Below, piece after piece: positions 19,514 to 28,155 of a DNA stretch of 64,000 nt. How positions within the stretch are numbered: position 1 is the stretch's first letter; every line of letters begins with the position of its first letter. Source of the DNA: Idiomarina fontislapidosi (GTDB lineage: Bacteria > Pseudomonadota > Gammaproteobacteria > Enterobacterales > Alteromonadaceae); assembly GCF_003226255.1 (NCBI RefSeq), contig NZ_QJST01000012.1, forward strand, positions 21,830 to 85,829, in the 5' to 3' direction. A program made the position numbers and the translations under genes. The notes beneath the pieces were generated by a model. The model was not told the DNA's origin, ran no database searches, and saw only the letters and a program-made list of their open reading frames with translations.

Positions 19514-20415
19514 GCCCGTTGAATAGATACTTCGAGTGGTTTTAAGGTATCAAGATGGATGTCACGTTGTGGGAAGGCGATAACGATATCGTTTTCAGCA
19601 AAAAGTGCATCGATCTTATAGCGTAAGTCTGACTGAACTCTGCGTAAGTCCATCGGGGCGCTGACTGAAGTCCAAAAAAGTAAATTAAAAGTAAGACTGT
19701 TGTCCCCAAAGTTTTCGAACAACACCTCTATCGGATACTCCGTATTAATTTTGGTGTGTTCTTTTGCCGCTTCTAACATCAAGTCACGCACTTTCTCCGT
19801 GGGTGAACCATATGCCACGCCGACACTGACAATGCTTCGAATATCCTTAGAAACCAGTGTCCAGTTAACGACTCGCTGCTCTAAAAAGTAGCTGTTTGGG
19901 ACCAGCACATGGATGCCATCGAAACGACGAATACGTACGCAACGATTGCCAATCTCTTCAATACGACCTTGCTCGTTCTCTAACTCAACGATGTCGCCAA
20001 TCCGAATTGGACTCTCGGTTAATAGGATAAAGCCGGATATTAGATTGTTGAGTAAGTTCTGCGCACCAAAACCCACACCAATGGCAAACGCGCCACCGAG
20101 TACCGCAAATATCGTAATGGGGATACCGGCTAGCGGCAAAGCGAGTAAGACCAGTAGCAAATAGGCGACAAACTGGAATAGGCGACGAAAGGTAAACAGG
20201 GTGTTTTCTGATGCGCCGTTGCGTACCAGCGCTCTGTTCAGTAAATGTCGTCCGATAATTCTGACAACAATGACACCGATAATAATAATCGATAGTGCGA
20301 TGACGACCTGACTAAAATGGATTTTAGTATCAGCGGAGGTATACAGTGGCATTTGCCATAGTGTTGAAAAGGCGGAGCTAAAGTCCGCCCATAAACTCGA
20401 AGCTTCTTCTTGCAT
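19492..20415 (-). CDS. Small-conductance mechanosensitive channel (MscS family)
   Basis: An inner-membrane tension-gated channel protecting against hypo-osmotic shock. It has 307 residues, close to the 286 of E. coli MscS. Three membrane helices are visible at about 28-50, 70-95 and 100-130; the third contains the glycine/alanine-rich pore-lining pattern (GGAFAIGVGFGAQNLLNNLISG). The beta domain with GDIVELENEQGRIEEIGNR and LVPNSYFLEQRVVNWT follows. It sits 12 bases after a glutathione transferase gene, perhaps in the same transcript. The stop codon lies inside the terminator stem. Confidence 0.92.
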   Translation of the reverse strand: MQEEASSLWADFSSAFSTLWQMPLYTSADTKIHFSQVVIALSIIIIGVIVVRIIGRHLLNRALVRNGASENTLFTFRRLFQFVAYLLLVLLALPLAGIPITIFAVLGGAFAIGVGFGAQNLLNNLISGFILLTESPIRIGDIVELENEQGRIEEIGNRCVRIRRFDGIHVLVPNSYFLEQRVVNWTLVSKDIRSIVSVGVAYGSPTEKVRDLMLEAAKEHTKINTEYPIEVLFENFGDNSLTFNLLFWTSVSAPMDLRRVQSDLRYKIDALFAENDIVIAFPQRDIHLDTLKPLEVSIQRAKKSDAS

Positions 20416-20427
20416 ATAAGGCTCGTA

Positions 20428-21045
20428 TTAAACTTTAGCAGAAGCGCGTTGCTTCATCGCTTGATACCAGCGGTATAAATTAGGACGACTATCATCAACG
20501 CGAAGGTTAACAACCTTACCAAAGTCGACCGAACAAAAAGCATTGATGTCAGCCACGGTGAGCTGACCGCAGGCAATAAAGTCTTTACCCTCGAGCTGGT
20601 CGTTCAGAAAATCAAAAAAGCGCTCGGCTTCCTTGATATTGTGCTGACCCCACTCGCGAATTGGCTGCATGCGGTGCTTGAAATAATCGGTGGTGTGCTG
20701 AAAACCCATGCCAATAGGATAGAACAGATAAAAGTCTATCCAGCGCGTCCACTGTTCGATAATCGCTTTATCGTTGGCATTCTCACCGAGTAGTTTGGGC
20801 GTATCTGGGAACTGGTTCTCAAAATAATGACAAATTGCCGTGGTTTCGCACACATAGGTCCCGTCATCAAGTTCTAACACGGGTACTTTTTGCATCGGAT
20901 TTTTTGCCTTGAAGGATTCACTCAGGTTTTCGCCTTTTGCTAAATCAATCTCGACGCGCTCGACTTTATCGAGCAAGCCCTTTTCGGCTAAATACATTCT
21001 CACACGGCGTGGGTTAGGGGCTTTCGCCATTTCGTATAACTTCAT
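20428..21045 (-). CDS. Glutathione S-transferase family protein
   Basis: A cytoplasmic enzyme of 205 residues, the usual GST length. An N-terminal thioredoxin-like domain (about 1-80) has NPRRVRMYLAEKGL and the glutathione-binding segment KVPVLELDDGTYVCETTAICHY, where the cis-proline and the Glu-Thr pair are typical. An all-helical C-terminal domain follows, with GKDFIACGQLTVADINAF near residue 165. The substrate is unknown. It lies between the DUF1707-type gene (24 bases upstream) and the mscS gene (12 bases downstream), so the three probably form a transcript. Confidence 0.9.
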   Translation of the reverse strand: MKLYEMAKAPNPRRVRMYLAEKGLLDKVERVEIDLAKGENLSESFKAKNPMQKVPVLELDDGTYVCETTAICHYFENQFPDTPKLLGENANDKAIIEQWTRWIDFYLFYPIGMGFQHTTDYFKHRMQPIREWGQHNIKEAERFFDFLNDQLEGKDFIACGQLTVADINAFCSVDFGKVVNLRVDDSRPNLYRWYQAMKQRASAKV

Positions 21046-21069
21046 TGATTAGACTCCATGTTGTTGTTT

Positions 21070-21714
21070 TTAGGCGGTCCAAGTGCGCTTTAACTTATCA
21101 GCAAATGCAATAAAACGCTCGCGCATGGTTTGGCGCACTTTGATATCAATAGAAGAGAGTACGGAATAACCTGAAATATGGATGTGAACCTTAGGTTCTT
21201 GCACAGGCGCCTCGAGATGATTATCGAGAGAGCTGATGATGTTGGCGACATTACAGGTCACACGAGCAAACTCAGGTACGAAAATTTTGATGTCGCCCAC
21301 AAGGTCGAGTAATTGAACATGAATCTCATTGCTCTCAAAGTGCGCATCAGTGAAGTCGATCTTGAGTGAACCAAGTACGCTGTAGGCTTTAATTTTAGCG
21401 GGTACTTGCCAAGCACCTTTCATGCTTTGCGATGAGAGTACCGCTACAATCGAGTGCTCGCTGCCGGCGAATATTTTGGTGGAGTGTGCGTCAAAGCGCG
21501 CGGCTTTGCTTTGCTCGTATTTCGCATCAACCTGCAGGGGCAAGTCTTCAACCAAGTCGGCGAGCTGCTGATGAGTCGTGGAATCAAATGCGTGATCGAG
21601 TCGCGCCTCAAAAGCCTCTTGCGATAACTCACCATGACTGTAATTCATAACCAGTTGGTCTATCACCTCTTCGCGGACTTTATCCAGCGGACGGTCTTCA
21701 AATTTTACAGCCAT
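21070..21714 (-). CDS. DUF1707 / LiaF-like domain protein
   Basis: A soluble protein of 214 residues. The N-terminal part (about 10-60) has the DUF1707/SHOCT-like pattern (VIDQLVMNYSHGELSQEAFEARLDHAF), and the C-terminal part (about 75-200) resembles the beta-helical LiaF C-terminal domain (SIVAVLSSQSMKGAW, YSVLGSLKIDFTDA, VHIHISGYSVLSSIDIKV). In Firmicutes related domains report cell-envelope stress, but here no kinase neighbour supports that role. No signal peptide or membrane helix is visible. It is probably the first gene of a transcript with the GST and MscS genes. Confidence 0.7.
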   Translation of the reverse strand: MAVKFEDRPLDKVREEVIDQLVMNYSHGELSQEAFEARLDHAFDSTTHQQLADLVEDLPLQVDAKYEQSKAARFDAHSTKIFAGSEHSIVAVLSSQSMKGAWQVPAKIKAYSVLGSLKIDFTDAHFESNEIHVQLLDLVGDIKIFVPEFARVTCNVANIISSLDNHLEAPVQEPKVHIHISGYSVLSSIDIKVRQTMRERFIAFADKLKRTWTA

Positions 21715-21852
21715 AATGGCTCCAAATGTTAATAAGATGTTTAGTTATAAAAGTATGGATCGCTTCGAGCGCTTTTCAAAGCACATTTTTACACATTTCA
21801 TACAAATGCTAGTATTAAAGTTAGAATGGAGCGGCAGGCGCCGCTCTATTCA

Positions 21853-22860
21853 TTATTGTAACGACGGAAGCTTGTTCAGTAGCGCTGGAGGTAGTTTTGA
21901 CACCAAAGCGCTGCGGAGCGGGTGCCAGAACACCGACACAAGCAGTAAGCCGGCACCGACGATTAGCCCCATAACCGCACTGCCTAAGTCCACCAAACCG
22001 ACACTGGTGAGTACCTGACTGAAGATAAAGATCACGTACGCGAGCGCAGAAACCATTAATGCGCGACGGTCGATAATCAGTGACACAACACTTAAAACCA
22101 AGTAAAGCACCAGTGTGGCTGCTGCCTGAGTGACACCAATTTCAAAATCACTGCCAAGGATCACATTGAACAACGGGTGGATCATCAGTGGTGCTGCCAG
22201 CAGATGAAGCCAAAATGCGACATCCGAACGGCGACTGGTGCGATCAACGTCTGAGGCATCCCAGTACATGGCAATGCCAAAAGTCACCAGCCCGCCCGTC
22301 ATGATCACTAAGTCAATTAAGATACTGTCTAACAGCCAGGTGGTGCTTAAGAACGACACAATGATACCAATGACCGTAGCGACCCCAGCCGCGAGTGTGA
22401 TAGGAACGCGGAACCGGAACCAATGCGCTGTGGCAACCGCACTGCTGGCAATAAACGCAACACCACTGGCGATGTCGGGTCGTACTGCCATGGCAAGCAA
22501 TTGCATAATCACGCCACCCAAAGTGCCGCCCAACGCGGTAACTAATAGCACGATGGATGGCAGTGCCATATGTCGGCGACGGGTGAAGTATTCCGACAAC
22601 AGCCAACTTGCAACGGCCACTAGACCACCACCGATCAGCGGCGATACGGTATTACCAATTGTCCAGAGACCGGCTAACGCAATCACTGCGGCGATCACGA
22701 CAAAAATGTCGTTAAATCCGTGCACTAAAGGAATATATTCTTGATCCTGATTGAGCACGCCACCGCGTTGTTGTTGTATAAAATCACGAAACGCATTCGC
22801 CGTTTGTTTAGGCATGACGCCCGCTTCTACAGCCGCGCGAATATCTTTGTCACTGTACAT
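21853..22860 (-). CDS. Polytopic membrane protein of unknown function
   Basis: Not recognised with confidence. I choose the ATG at 22860 (335 residues), preceded by TGAGGGCG, over an upstream ATG at 22893. The first 60 residues are soluble and contain MYSDKDIRAAVEAGVMPKQTANAFRDF, resembling a short helical regulatory segment that precedes the membrane part in some DUF2157-like proteins. About nine to ten hydrophobic segments follow between residues 62 and 320. There are no obvious catalytic motifs. The gene is monocistronic; it ends about 140 bases upstream of the DUF1707-type gene, on the same strand. Confidence 0.65.
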   Translation of the reverse strand: MYSDKDIRAAVEAGVMPKQTANAFRDFIQQQRGGVLNQDQEYIPLVHGFNDIFVVIAAVIALAGLWTIGNTVSPLIGGGLVAVASWLLSEYFTRRRHMALPSIVLLVTALGGTLGGVIMQLLAMAVRPDIASGVAFIASSAVATAHWFRFRVPITLAAGVATVIGIIVSFLSTTWLLDSILIDLVIMTGGLVTFGIAMYWDASDVDRTSRRSDVAFWLHLLAAPLMIHPLFNVILGSDFEIGVTQAAATLVLYLVLSVVSLIIDRRALMVSALAYVIFIFSQVLTSVGLVDLGSAVMGLIVGAGLLLVSVFWHPLRSALVSKLPPALLNKLPSLQ

Positions 22861-23056
22861 GTCAACGCCCTCATAATGACTTTGATTAAACAATAATCAC
22901 GCGCGCGTAGAAAAGCGAATCTGCTTTGTTACAAACTGTAAGCGGTGAAACAAATCCGGCGCGGCGACTGTGCCGAGTGCAAAAGAGTGACGCGATCTTG
23001 ATATAAAGTTGATGTACTCTGGTTAGAATGAATCATTTAAATGAGGAGCATGAACA

Positions 23057-23395
23057 ATGAAAACTGATATACAGGGCACTGAGCAAGACTACGCGGAAGA
23101 AACATTAACGTTTGAGCAAGTCAGTGAGCTATCGGGTGATGTTGTGCTTGAGTTCGGTGCGCCATGGTGTGGATATTGTCAGGCTGCACAACCGGCGATA
23201 ACAGCGGCGGTTAACGAACAGAAGGCGATGCGCCACATAAAAATATATGACGGCAAGGGTAAGCCGTTGGGCAGGGCATTTAAAGTGAAGCTTTGGCCCA
23301 CATTGATATTTTTGCGTGATGGCCAGGAAGTCGCGCGCATCGCAAGGCCATCGAGCGCGGATGAGATCCGTCAGTTAATTGCAAAAAGCGATTAG
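23057..23395 (+). CDS. Thioredoxin-family protein
   Basis: A small redox protein of 112 residues with a thioredoxin fold: VVLEFGAPWCGYCQAA near residue 32 carries a CxxC active site (CGYC), and the cis-proline segment KLWPTLIFL is near residue 78. The CGYC dipeptide is more like disulfide-isomerase or reductase variants than thioredoxin 1 (CGPC). No signal peptide is visible, so it is cytoplasmic. GAGGAG lies eight bases before the ATG. It is the last gene before the tRNA-flanked islet. Confidence 0.88.
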   Translation: MKTDIQGTEQDYAEETLTFEQVSELSGDVVLEFGAPWCGYCQAAQPAITAAVNEQKAMRHIKIYDGKGKPLGRAFKVKLWPTLIFLRDGQEVARIARPSSADEIRQLIAKSD

Positions 23396-23454
23396 CGCGT
23401 AACACGGCAAGGATAGACGACGAGGAGGGTAAGCATTTGGATGTTATTAGGAGA

Positions 23455-23478
23455 GTGGTGTCCAGAGGCGGAATCGAA
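23455..23478 (-). repeat. Decayed copy of the tRNA-Phe 3' end (putative attachment-site remnant)
   Basis: These 24 bases match the 3' end of tRNA-Phe at 28198-28221 in the same orientation, with two mismatches (TCCAG for CCCGG in the acceptor part). No tRNA 5' half is attached. Another copy lies at 28090-28113, so the TBDR/two-component genes are bracketed by tRNA-Phe ends. The surrounding gap (23396-23686) has no gene and presumably carries the promoter of the TBDR gene, but I could not fix -35/-10 boxes. Confidence 0.7.
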
Positions 23479-23686
23479 AAGATCTTTCAACTTTACTCAC
23501 TCCTAATGAAAAAGACGATACAGCGACAATCGTACAAATAAGAATCGTTTGTAATATAAGGTTTGGGTGTAATCCAGTCTTAATGATCATGTAGCGTTCA
23601 TATTATGGCGACTTTTTAGTCACATCAGTTTTGCTAGCCTCGCAGCGATCCATAAAAAATGACAGTGGGTGTGAGAGGGTAACAAC

Positions 23687-26080
23687 ATGAGTAGACAATT
23701 TAGTACGGTATGGTGGCTTGCGCTGTGGGCAGCTTTGGTCAGTTTTCCATTTTTTACCTACGCAGCAGAATCGCCCGGGGCGTTGACTTTTATCATTAAA
23801 GATCAGACCACAGACAGGCCGCTGGCGAATGTGGCGATTACGCTGATAGAGCGGGAAACAAGATCTACAAAGTCGATAGAAACTGACGCCGAGGGCCGTG
23901 TCATCATTGAACAACTCGATCCGGGCTTATATTCCGTGGCTGTGAATAAAAGCGGGTTTGCATCACTTTATGAGCCGAGTGTGCGCGTGGTGACGCGGAA
24001 AAACCTCAAAATTACGTTTGAACTGCTCGAAGTTAGAGCGGAGGCTTTAGAAAGAATCTCGGTCGAAGGTCAGCGAGCTGAGGCTTATGCATCCGCTAGC
24101 AGCACCTACTTGGACAGAGAAGCGTTGCGCAGTGCCGTTGGAGGAGGAGCCGATCCGCTGCTCTCCTTGGACGGCTTGCCGGGCTTGGCATCCGCCAGTG
24201 AATTTGCCAGTTTTAGTGTTCGCGGCCGCGGACCCAGAGATAATTTGCTGTTCGTTGACGAGTTTCCTTTTGATAAAGCAATTCACTTTGATGCAACGTT
24301 AGGTGAAGAGGAAGATGTTGGCGGTGGTGGTCGTTTCTCGATTTTTGCACCCAACGTCATCAGTGGTGCCGAGTTCTCGCCGGGTGGCTGGAGCGCCGCT
24401 TATGGCGGCCGGGCTGCGTCGCTACTCAAACTGGAAGTGGCTGACGGAAACCCAAGCCCTTCCGCTAGCTTTCGCTACGATCTGGCAGGCTATGAAGTGG
24501 GCTATGACGGCCCTAGCGGTATTACCGAAGATGCCACAATGCTGGTCTCGGCACGGCGACTGGATTTTGGTTCGCTGTTCGAAACTATCGACGAGCTCGA
24601 CATTGGCGAACCGGTGTTGAGAGATGTCATCATCAAGTCGGTCACCCCCATTAACGATAAACACACGTTAGAGGTGTTGCTTATCGACACTCACGAAGAT
24701 TATACGCGCGGCGTGACTCACGTAGCCGAATCGCCTAATTTTGAAGATGTTGCGTTGCAAGACTCTGAGCAAGACAGTGACCTGTACGGTCTGACGTTGC
24801 GCTCGTGGGTTGGTGACGACTCGGTGTGGAGTAACAAGATCTACTATCGCCAAAGCGATAAACTGAGCTCCGAAGGCGAGGCGTTCCCTGATCTGGTACC
24901 CGAGGGCTCACCCGCGTCCAGCTTTCCGGTACGTGAAAACATCATTACCATCGGTGAAGGTGAAACGGAGATTGGCTGGCGCAGCGACTTTGAAACATTG
25001 AACCAATGGGGCGTATTAAGTGCCGGTATTCGATTAACCCAGCTTGAGCTGGATTATGATACGGTTTTGGATGGTACCTGGACTCGGTTTGTTTATGACG
25101 ACGATGACTTCAGAGCCGACCCGGATCAAAAGTATATCGTGTTGACGCCTGAGAACATCAATTCGTCACTGAACCGGAAAGAAACCAATTATGCGGGTTA
25201 TGTCGAGCAGGTTTTTGAGCGCGGCGATTGGGATTTTAGCACGGGACTGAGGTTAGAGCGGGACGGCTTTGCAGACGAAAGCCTGGTCTCGCCTCGCTTT
25301 AGCGTTAACTGGCGGCCGAGTGCAAAAGTACGATACTTTGCGACTGCTGGCCTCTTTCATCAGTCACCTCGGTTTTTAGAGCTGGCCGCAAACGAGTCGA
25401 ACAACCTTAAGAACGAGGACATCAGGCACAGTAGTGTCGGTTTTCAGTTTTTTCCTAGTGAGCGTTGGTCGGTGTTAACGGAAGCCTATTATCAAAGCCT
25501 CGATAATCTGGTGGTGGATCTGGATCGCGCAAACGGAACCTTTGCCAACATTGGCGAGGGCTCGTCCTACGGTGTGGATATTGTCGCAAACGGCATGATC
25601 AGAGAGGGTTTATACGCGACCGCAACATACTCCTATAATGATGCGGTCGTCGACCGCAAAGATGGTCGCGGTGATGTAGCGGCTGAGTTTAGTCGTGAGC
25701 ATGTTGCCACGCTCGGTTTGACCTGGGAAATTAACGACCGCTGGAAAGTGGCGGGTCGCTACAAATACCTGTCCGGTCGGCCTGATGATCAATTTATCAT
25801 TCATGCTGACGTGTTGGGACCGGGGCAACCGGTGCGCTATTCAAAAGAAATCACCGAGCGTAATATCGGTCGTAAAAGCGGTTCCGGCTTGTTCAATGTC
25901 CGCGTTGACTATCGGCGTGCGTTTGGCCCAATCGATGTAACGGCCTTTCTAGACGTTATCAACGTAACGGCAGCGTCCTCGAGCGACGACGCAGAGTTTG
26001 ACTATCGACGAGGTGTGCAAGTAAAAGACGAAAGCGAAGCAGAGCCTCTGATTGGCCTGCGAGTGGATTATGCCTGGTAA
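23687..26080 (+). CDS. TonB-dependent receptor with N-terminal carboxypeptidase-regulatory-like domain
   Basis: A 797-residue outer-membrane receptor. There is a signal peptide to about residue 26 (ending YAAES), then a transthyretin-like CarboxypepD_reg domain at about 30-110 (RPLANVAITLIERETRST, LDPGLYSVAVNKSGF), then a plug domain (LLSLDGLPGLASASEFASFSVRGRGPRDNLLFVDEF) and a barrel ending in DYAW. The N-terminal regulatory-like domain is common in SusC-like and metal-related receptors. The substrate is unknown. The response regulator gene starts 13 bases after the stop, so receptor and two-component system are almost certainly co-transcribed. The operon is bracketed by tRNA-Phe end copies, suggesting acquisition by transfer. 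Confidence 0.88.
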   Translation: MSRQFSTVWWLALWAALVSFPFFTYAAESPGALTFIIKDQTTDRPLANVAITLIERETRSTKSIETDAEGRVIIEQLDPGLYSVAVNKSGFASLYEPSVRVVTRKNLKITFELLEVRAEALERISVEGQRAEAYASASSTYLDREALRSAVGGGADPLLSLDGLPGLASASEFASFSVRGRGPRDNLLFVDEFPFDKAIHFDATLGEEEDVGGGGRFSIFAPNVISGAEFSPGGWSAAYGGRAASLLKLEVADGNPSPSASFRYDLAGYEVGYDGPSGITEDATMLVSARRLDFGSLFETIDELDIGEPVLRDVIIKSVTPINDKHTLEVLLIDTHEDYTRGVTHVAESPNFEDVALQDSEQDSDLYGLTLRSWVGDDSVWSNKIYYRQSDKLSSEGEAFPDLVPEGSPASSFPVRENIITIGEGETEIGWRSDFETLNQWGVLSAGIRLTQLELDYDTVLDGTWTRFVYDDDDFRADPDQKYIVLTPENINSSLNRKETNYAGYVEQVFERGDWDFSTGLRLERDGFADESLVSPRFSVNWRPSAKVRYFATAGLFHQSPRFLELAANESNNLKNEDIRHSSVGFQFFPSERWSVLTEAYYQSLDNLVVDLDRANGTFANIGEGSSYGVDIVANGMIREGLYATATYSYNDAVVDRKDGRGDVAAEFSREHVATLGLTWEINDRWKVAGRYKYLSGRPDDQFIIHADVLGPGQPVRYSKEITERNIGRKSGSGLFNVRVDYRRAFGPIDVTAFLDVINVTAASSSDDAEFDYRRGVQVKDESEAEPLIGLRVDYAW

Positions 26081-26093
26081 AGGAGAATAACAA

Positions 26094-26798
26094 ATGGCAC
26101 ACGTTCTTGGTGCAGAGCCTAGCAGAGTGTTGATTGTCGAAGACAATCGCGACATCTGCGGCAACATTGCGGCATACCTCGAAAAGCATTGTTACCTACT
26201 GGATTTTGCCTACGATGGTATCAGTGCATTGCACCTGGCGTTGACTCACCCATTTGACGTGATTGTTCTCGATCTTATGCTTCCAGGGATGGATGGCTTA
26301 AGCTTTTGTCAAAAGTTGCGTGCTGAGGGCAATTTAGATACGCCGGTACTTATGCTGACGGCGAGAGACACATTGGATGATAAAATTAAGGGGTTCGCAG
26401 CGGGAGCGGACGACTATTTAGTGAAACCTTTCGCCTTACAGGAACTGCATGCACGACTGCAGGCGCTTCGTAAACGCAACCGCGGAAGAACCGACAACCT
26501 GTTAACGGTGGGGGACTTGACCTTGAACCGCTCCACCCGACAAGTTCATCGCGCGGGACAACGAATCGAGCTCAACCCTGCGGGCATGAAACTGCTGCAG
26601 CGACTGATGGAGGAGGCACCCTCGGTTGTTACACGTGATGCGCTCGAAACCTTATTGTGGGCTGATGAGCCGCCAGACGGTGACGCACTTCGATCGCATA
26701 TGTACAAACTGCGGCAGGCGATTGATCGGCCATTTGAGCGAGCCTTAATTCACACCGTACATCGTATTGGGTACCGAATCGCAGAAGGTGCTGAGTAA
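26094..26798 (+). CDS. OmpR-family response regulator
   Basis: A DNA-binding regulator of 234 residues. The receiver domain is intact: VLIVEDNRD acidic pair near residue 20, phospho-acceptor Asp60 in VIVLDLMLPGMDGL, Thr in LMLTARD and Lys in DDYLVKPFA. The winged-helix output domain follows (SVVTRDALETLLWADEPPDGDALRSH and HTVHRIGYRI at the end). It follows the TBDR gene by 13 bases and its stop overlaps the kinase start by one base (TAATG), so the three genes are translationally linked. The most likely target is the receptor operon itself (inference). Confidence 0.93.
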   Translation: MAHVLGAEPSRVLIVEDNRDICGNIAAYLEKHCYLLDFAYDGISALHLALTHPFDVIVLDLMLPGMDGLSFCQKLRAEGNLDTPVLMLTARDTLDDKIKGFAAGADDYLVKPFALQELHARLQALRKRNRGRTDNLLTVGDLTLNRSTRQVHRAGQRIELNPAGMKLLQRLMEEAPSVVTRDALETLLWADEPPDGDALRSHMYKLRQAIDRPFERALIHTVHRIGYRIAEGAE

Positions 26799-28027
26799 TG
26801 TATCGGCACAGTTTGCGTAAGCGTGTCGCGATTGCATTTGCTATTTGTGTGGCGGTGCTTAGCGTGGTCTGGGGGTTTGCCTTTTTCGCCGCGATTAAGT
26901 TAAGCGAAGACCGTGTTATGACGCATCAGCTACAGCGTGCCGTTGAGAGCTACCCGTCCATGCCAATAAACCTGCGCGGATACGAATCGATTGAGAGCTT
27001 GCCGGCATCCATCAGGCCGTGGGCACGAACAAACCCCGGTGAGGGGATTTACGAGTTTGAGAAAGAAGAGTTACATGTTGCGGTAATACCCGGTGGTGAA
27101 GAACAACGACACGCCTTTGTGGTGTTCGATGTTGCCGGTATTGAGGCGGAGTCCTCAGAGGATTGGTGGTGGCTCCTGGTGATCACCGGCGTTGTGGGTA
27201 CGTTAGGGATTCTTGGTTTTGGGCTGGGGATTGTTGTTATGCGCAGGGCTGTTGCGCCAGTCGCGCACCTGGCCAAAGCTGTTGCCAACATTGATCCTAA
27301 GCAGCTGTCGGTTGATGATCATAAACGCATCGCGTCCGGCCGGTTCGGTGACGATGAGGTTGGGCTGCTCGCCAGAACCATTGAGCAAACTCTAAAGCGC
27401 ATCAGTGCGTTTGTCGAGAGAGAGCGTTACTTTACTAGTTCAGCCAGCCACGAGTTACGCACCCCCATTACAGTGATAACTGGAGCGCTTGAGCTGCTTG
27501 AGCAAAGTGATTTACCCGCCGATGACGTAAAAGCTTTAGAGCGCGTGAGAAGAGCCACACTCGACATGAGAACGACCATTGAAATGTTTTTATGCCTATC
27601 TCGGGAGATGGACGATGGGCTGTATAACCAACAATTCTTAGTCATGCCGCTGGTAAACCAGGCCGTTGAGCAACAGCACTATCTGTTAAAAGACAAATTC
27701 GTCAGCGTGGATATAGAGGAACTCGCAAACCCAACCGTTTGCGGGCATCCACAAGCTTTCTATATCGCCGTGAATAACCTGATACGTAATGCGTTTGAAC
27801 ATACGCTTAGCGGACATGGGCCCATCACGGTTCGCGTTAAGCAGAATGAGCTGTTAGTCACCAATCAGGTGAGTAGTGTCGCTAACGAGCAGACCCCATC
27901 AGCCGAGGCATCATCTAACGGGTATGGTCTCGGGTTAGGTATCGTGGAGCGGCTGTGCGAGCGCAACGGGTGGTCCTTTTCGCTGCTCTTTGGTGAGCAG
28001 CGTGTGATGGCCCGGCTTTCTTGGTGA
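26798..28027 (+). CDS. Membrane sensor histidine kinase with atypical ATP-lid
   Basis: A 409-residue partner of the preceding regulator. Membrane helices at about 10-33 and 125-150 flank a small periplasmic sensor of roughly 90 residues; a HAMP-like linker follows. The phospho-acceptor is His218 in SASHELRTP. The N box (NNLIRNAFEHT, near 326) and a G2-type box (GYGLGLGIVERL) are present, but the usual D-x-G-x-G motif between them is replaced by VTNQVSS. Kinase activity may therefore be weak, or the protein may act mainly as a phosphatase, although related kinases with degenerate lids can be active. The gene ends 20 bases before a duplicated terminator and tRNA end. Confidence 0.9.
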   Translation: MYRHSLRKRVAIAFAICVAVLSVVWGFAFFAAIKLSEDRVMTHQLQRAVESYPSMPINLRGYESIESLPASIRPWARTNPGEGIYEFEKEELHVAVIPGGEEQRHAFVVFDVAGIEAESSEDWWWLLVITGVVGTLGILGFGLGIVVMRRAVAPVAHLAKAVANIDPKQLSVDDHKRIASGRFGDDEVGLLARTIEQTLKRISAFVERERYFTSSASHELRTPITVITGALELLEQSDLPADDVKALERVRRATLDMRTTIEMFLCLSREMDDGLYNQQFLVMPLVNQAVEQQHYLLKDKFVSVDIEELANPTVCGHPQAFYIAVNNLIRNAFEHTLSGHGPITVRVKQNELLVTNQVSSVANEQTPSAEASSNGYGLGLGIVERLCERNGWSFSLLFGEQRVMARLSW

Positions 28028-28047
28028 TAGTCTAGAGAGTCGATCAG

Positions 28048-28114
28048 ACAAAAAAGCCCCGCTATTGCTAGCAGGGCTTTTTCAGAATAGTGGTGCCCGG
28101 AGGCGGAATCGAAC
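28048..28114. repeat. 67-bp direct repeat, copy 1 (terminator plus tRNA-Phe 3' end)
   Basis: Identical over all 67 bases to 28156-28222. It contains a terminator hairpin and the 3' terminal 24-25 bases of tRNA-Phe, but no 5' tRNA part. It marks the right border of the TBDR/two-component islet. Confidence 0.9.
28050..28083. terminator. Terminator after the histidine kinase gene (copy 1)
   Basis: AAAAAGCCC-C-GCTA pairs with TAGC-A-GGGCTTTTT around TTGC, with one internal mismatch. A-run and T-run on both sides allow bidirectional termination. It lies 22 bases after the kinase stop codon. Confidence 0.85.
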
Positions 28115-28129
28115 GCGTCGTGCAACAGC

Positions 28130-28147
28130 ACCGACACGCGTGTCGGT
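28130..28147. repeat. 18-bp perfect palindrome in the spacer between the two tRNA-end repeats
   Basis: ACCGACACGCGTGTCGGT is a perfect 18-base palindrome. Ten bases around its left arm (CACCGACACG) are identical to the T-arm/variable region of the neighbouring tRNA-Phe, so the right arm reads as an inverted copy of tRNA sequence. The 41-base spacer 28115-28155 is otherwise unexplained. Confidence 0.75.
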
Positions 28148-28155
28148 ATGCAGAT

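Noticed and set aside
22238..22744. A 168-codon plus-strand ORF opposite the membrane protein gene
   Set aside because: The minus-strand frame has clear membrane helices and a ribosome site; this frame is its complement.
23479..28047. Search for an integrase or transposase in the tRNA-flanked islet
   Set aside because: All coding capacity is taken by the receptor, regulator and kinase; no recombinase motif was seen in either strand.
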